Shown in pieces: positions 5,880 through 6,056 of a stretch of DNA of 6,056 nt. A program made the position numbers and the translations under genes. The DNA comes from an uncultured Ruminococcus sp. (lineage in GTDB: Bacteria > Bacillota > Clostridia > Oscillospirales > Ruminococcaceae): contig CAMHBN010000124.1 of assembly GCA_946183385.1 (NCBI GenBank), forward strand, positions 1 through 6,056, read 5' to 3'. The notes beneath the pieces were generated by a model, which did not search any database, was not told where the DNA came from, and worked only from the letters and a program-made list of their open reading frames with translations. Positions within the stretch are counted from its first letter, which is position 1, and each line of letters opens with the position of its first letter.

Positions 5880-6056
5880 CGGAGATAACGCCGTTTATCT
5901 TCCTTATCTTGTCGAAGAGATTGCGAAGCTGCTCGGTGCTGGAGATGACGATAGTGCTCTCGAAGAGGGCATTGCCGTTTTTCAGCACACGCGACGCAGA
6001 ATGAACGATGGGTATCCTTGCCTCCATAAGGACGGCAGATATGTCGTAGACCAGCC
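5860..6056 (-). CDS. relA: Rel/SpoT-type (p)ppGpp synthetase/hydrolase, C-terminal ACT domain only (5' end outside window)
   Basis: The minus-strand frame entering at the right edge is open for 64 complete codons and ends in TAA at 5860-5862. The translation starts LVYDISAVLMEARIPI and ends with DKIRKINGVISVDRSSI. This is the pattern of the C-terminal ACT (RRM) domain of long Rel/SpoT proteins: a (G)L..DIS.VL helix, a beta strand with the ASR(V/S) element, then EQLRNLFDKIRKI and a terminal GV..V.R strand. These enzymes make and break the stringent-response alarmone; the ACT domain takes part in ribosome-dependent control. The synthetase and hydrolase domains lie outside the window. The location upstream of an MBL gene and hemZ agrees with the usual clostridial order. 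Another ACT-domain protein cannot be excluded from 64 residues, but the C-terminal fit and the context make Rel the best call. No clear terminator follows. Confidence 0.82.
   Translation of the reverse strand, partial: LVYDISAVLMEARIPIVHSASRVLKNGNALFESTIVISSTEQLRNLFDKIRKINGVISVDRSSI

Overview
The window looks like a chromosomal segment of a fairly GC-rich low-GC-phylum (Firmicutes) anaerobe, most likely a clostridial gut-type organism of the Oscillospiraceae/Ruminococcaceae kind. The basis is gene content and order (Rel C-terminus, MBL hydrolase, HemZ-type radical SAM protein, RlmD-type methyltransferase), sigma-A promoters with a TGTG extension, and AAGGAG-type ribosome binding sites. The species cannot be told from the sequence alone.

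Left part, plus strand (1-1558): the 3' end of a Cu+-type P1B ATPase that carries a heavy-metal-associated domain at its C-terminus, then a monocistronic bioY biotin-transporter gene with a near-consensus promoter and a strong terminator. That terminator is symmetrical and should also stop transcription arriving from the right.

Right part, minus strand (1557-6056), read from the right edge: the last 64 codons of a Rel/SpoT-type (p)ppGpp synthetase/hydrolase (ACT domain), an intergenic region of about 197 bases with a large imperfect inverted repeat and a strong promoter facing back into rel, then a tightly packed run: MBL-fold hydrolase, hemZ (4-base gap), rlmD (37-base overlap), and a GIY-YIG/DUF4357 gene (2-base gap). 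The first three are housekeeping genes of high GC. The last is strikingly AT-rich (18 and 20 G/C in two 60-base samples, versus 41 of 60 in a sample of rlmD). It fits exactly between the rlmD stop and the shared terminator, so it looks like an acquired passenger riding on a housekeeping operon.

I did not find a clearly new multi-gene system. The two places most worth attention are the AT-rich GIY-YIG/DUF4357 insertion and the inverted repeat between rel and the MBL gene, whose arms are mirrored copies of a promoter-like sequence. No tRNA, rRNA, CRISPR array, insertion sequence or recognisable riboswitch was seen.
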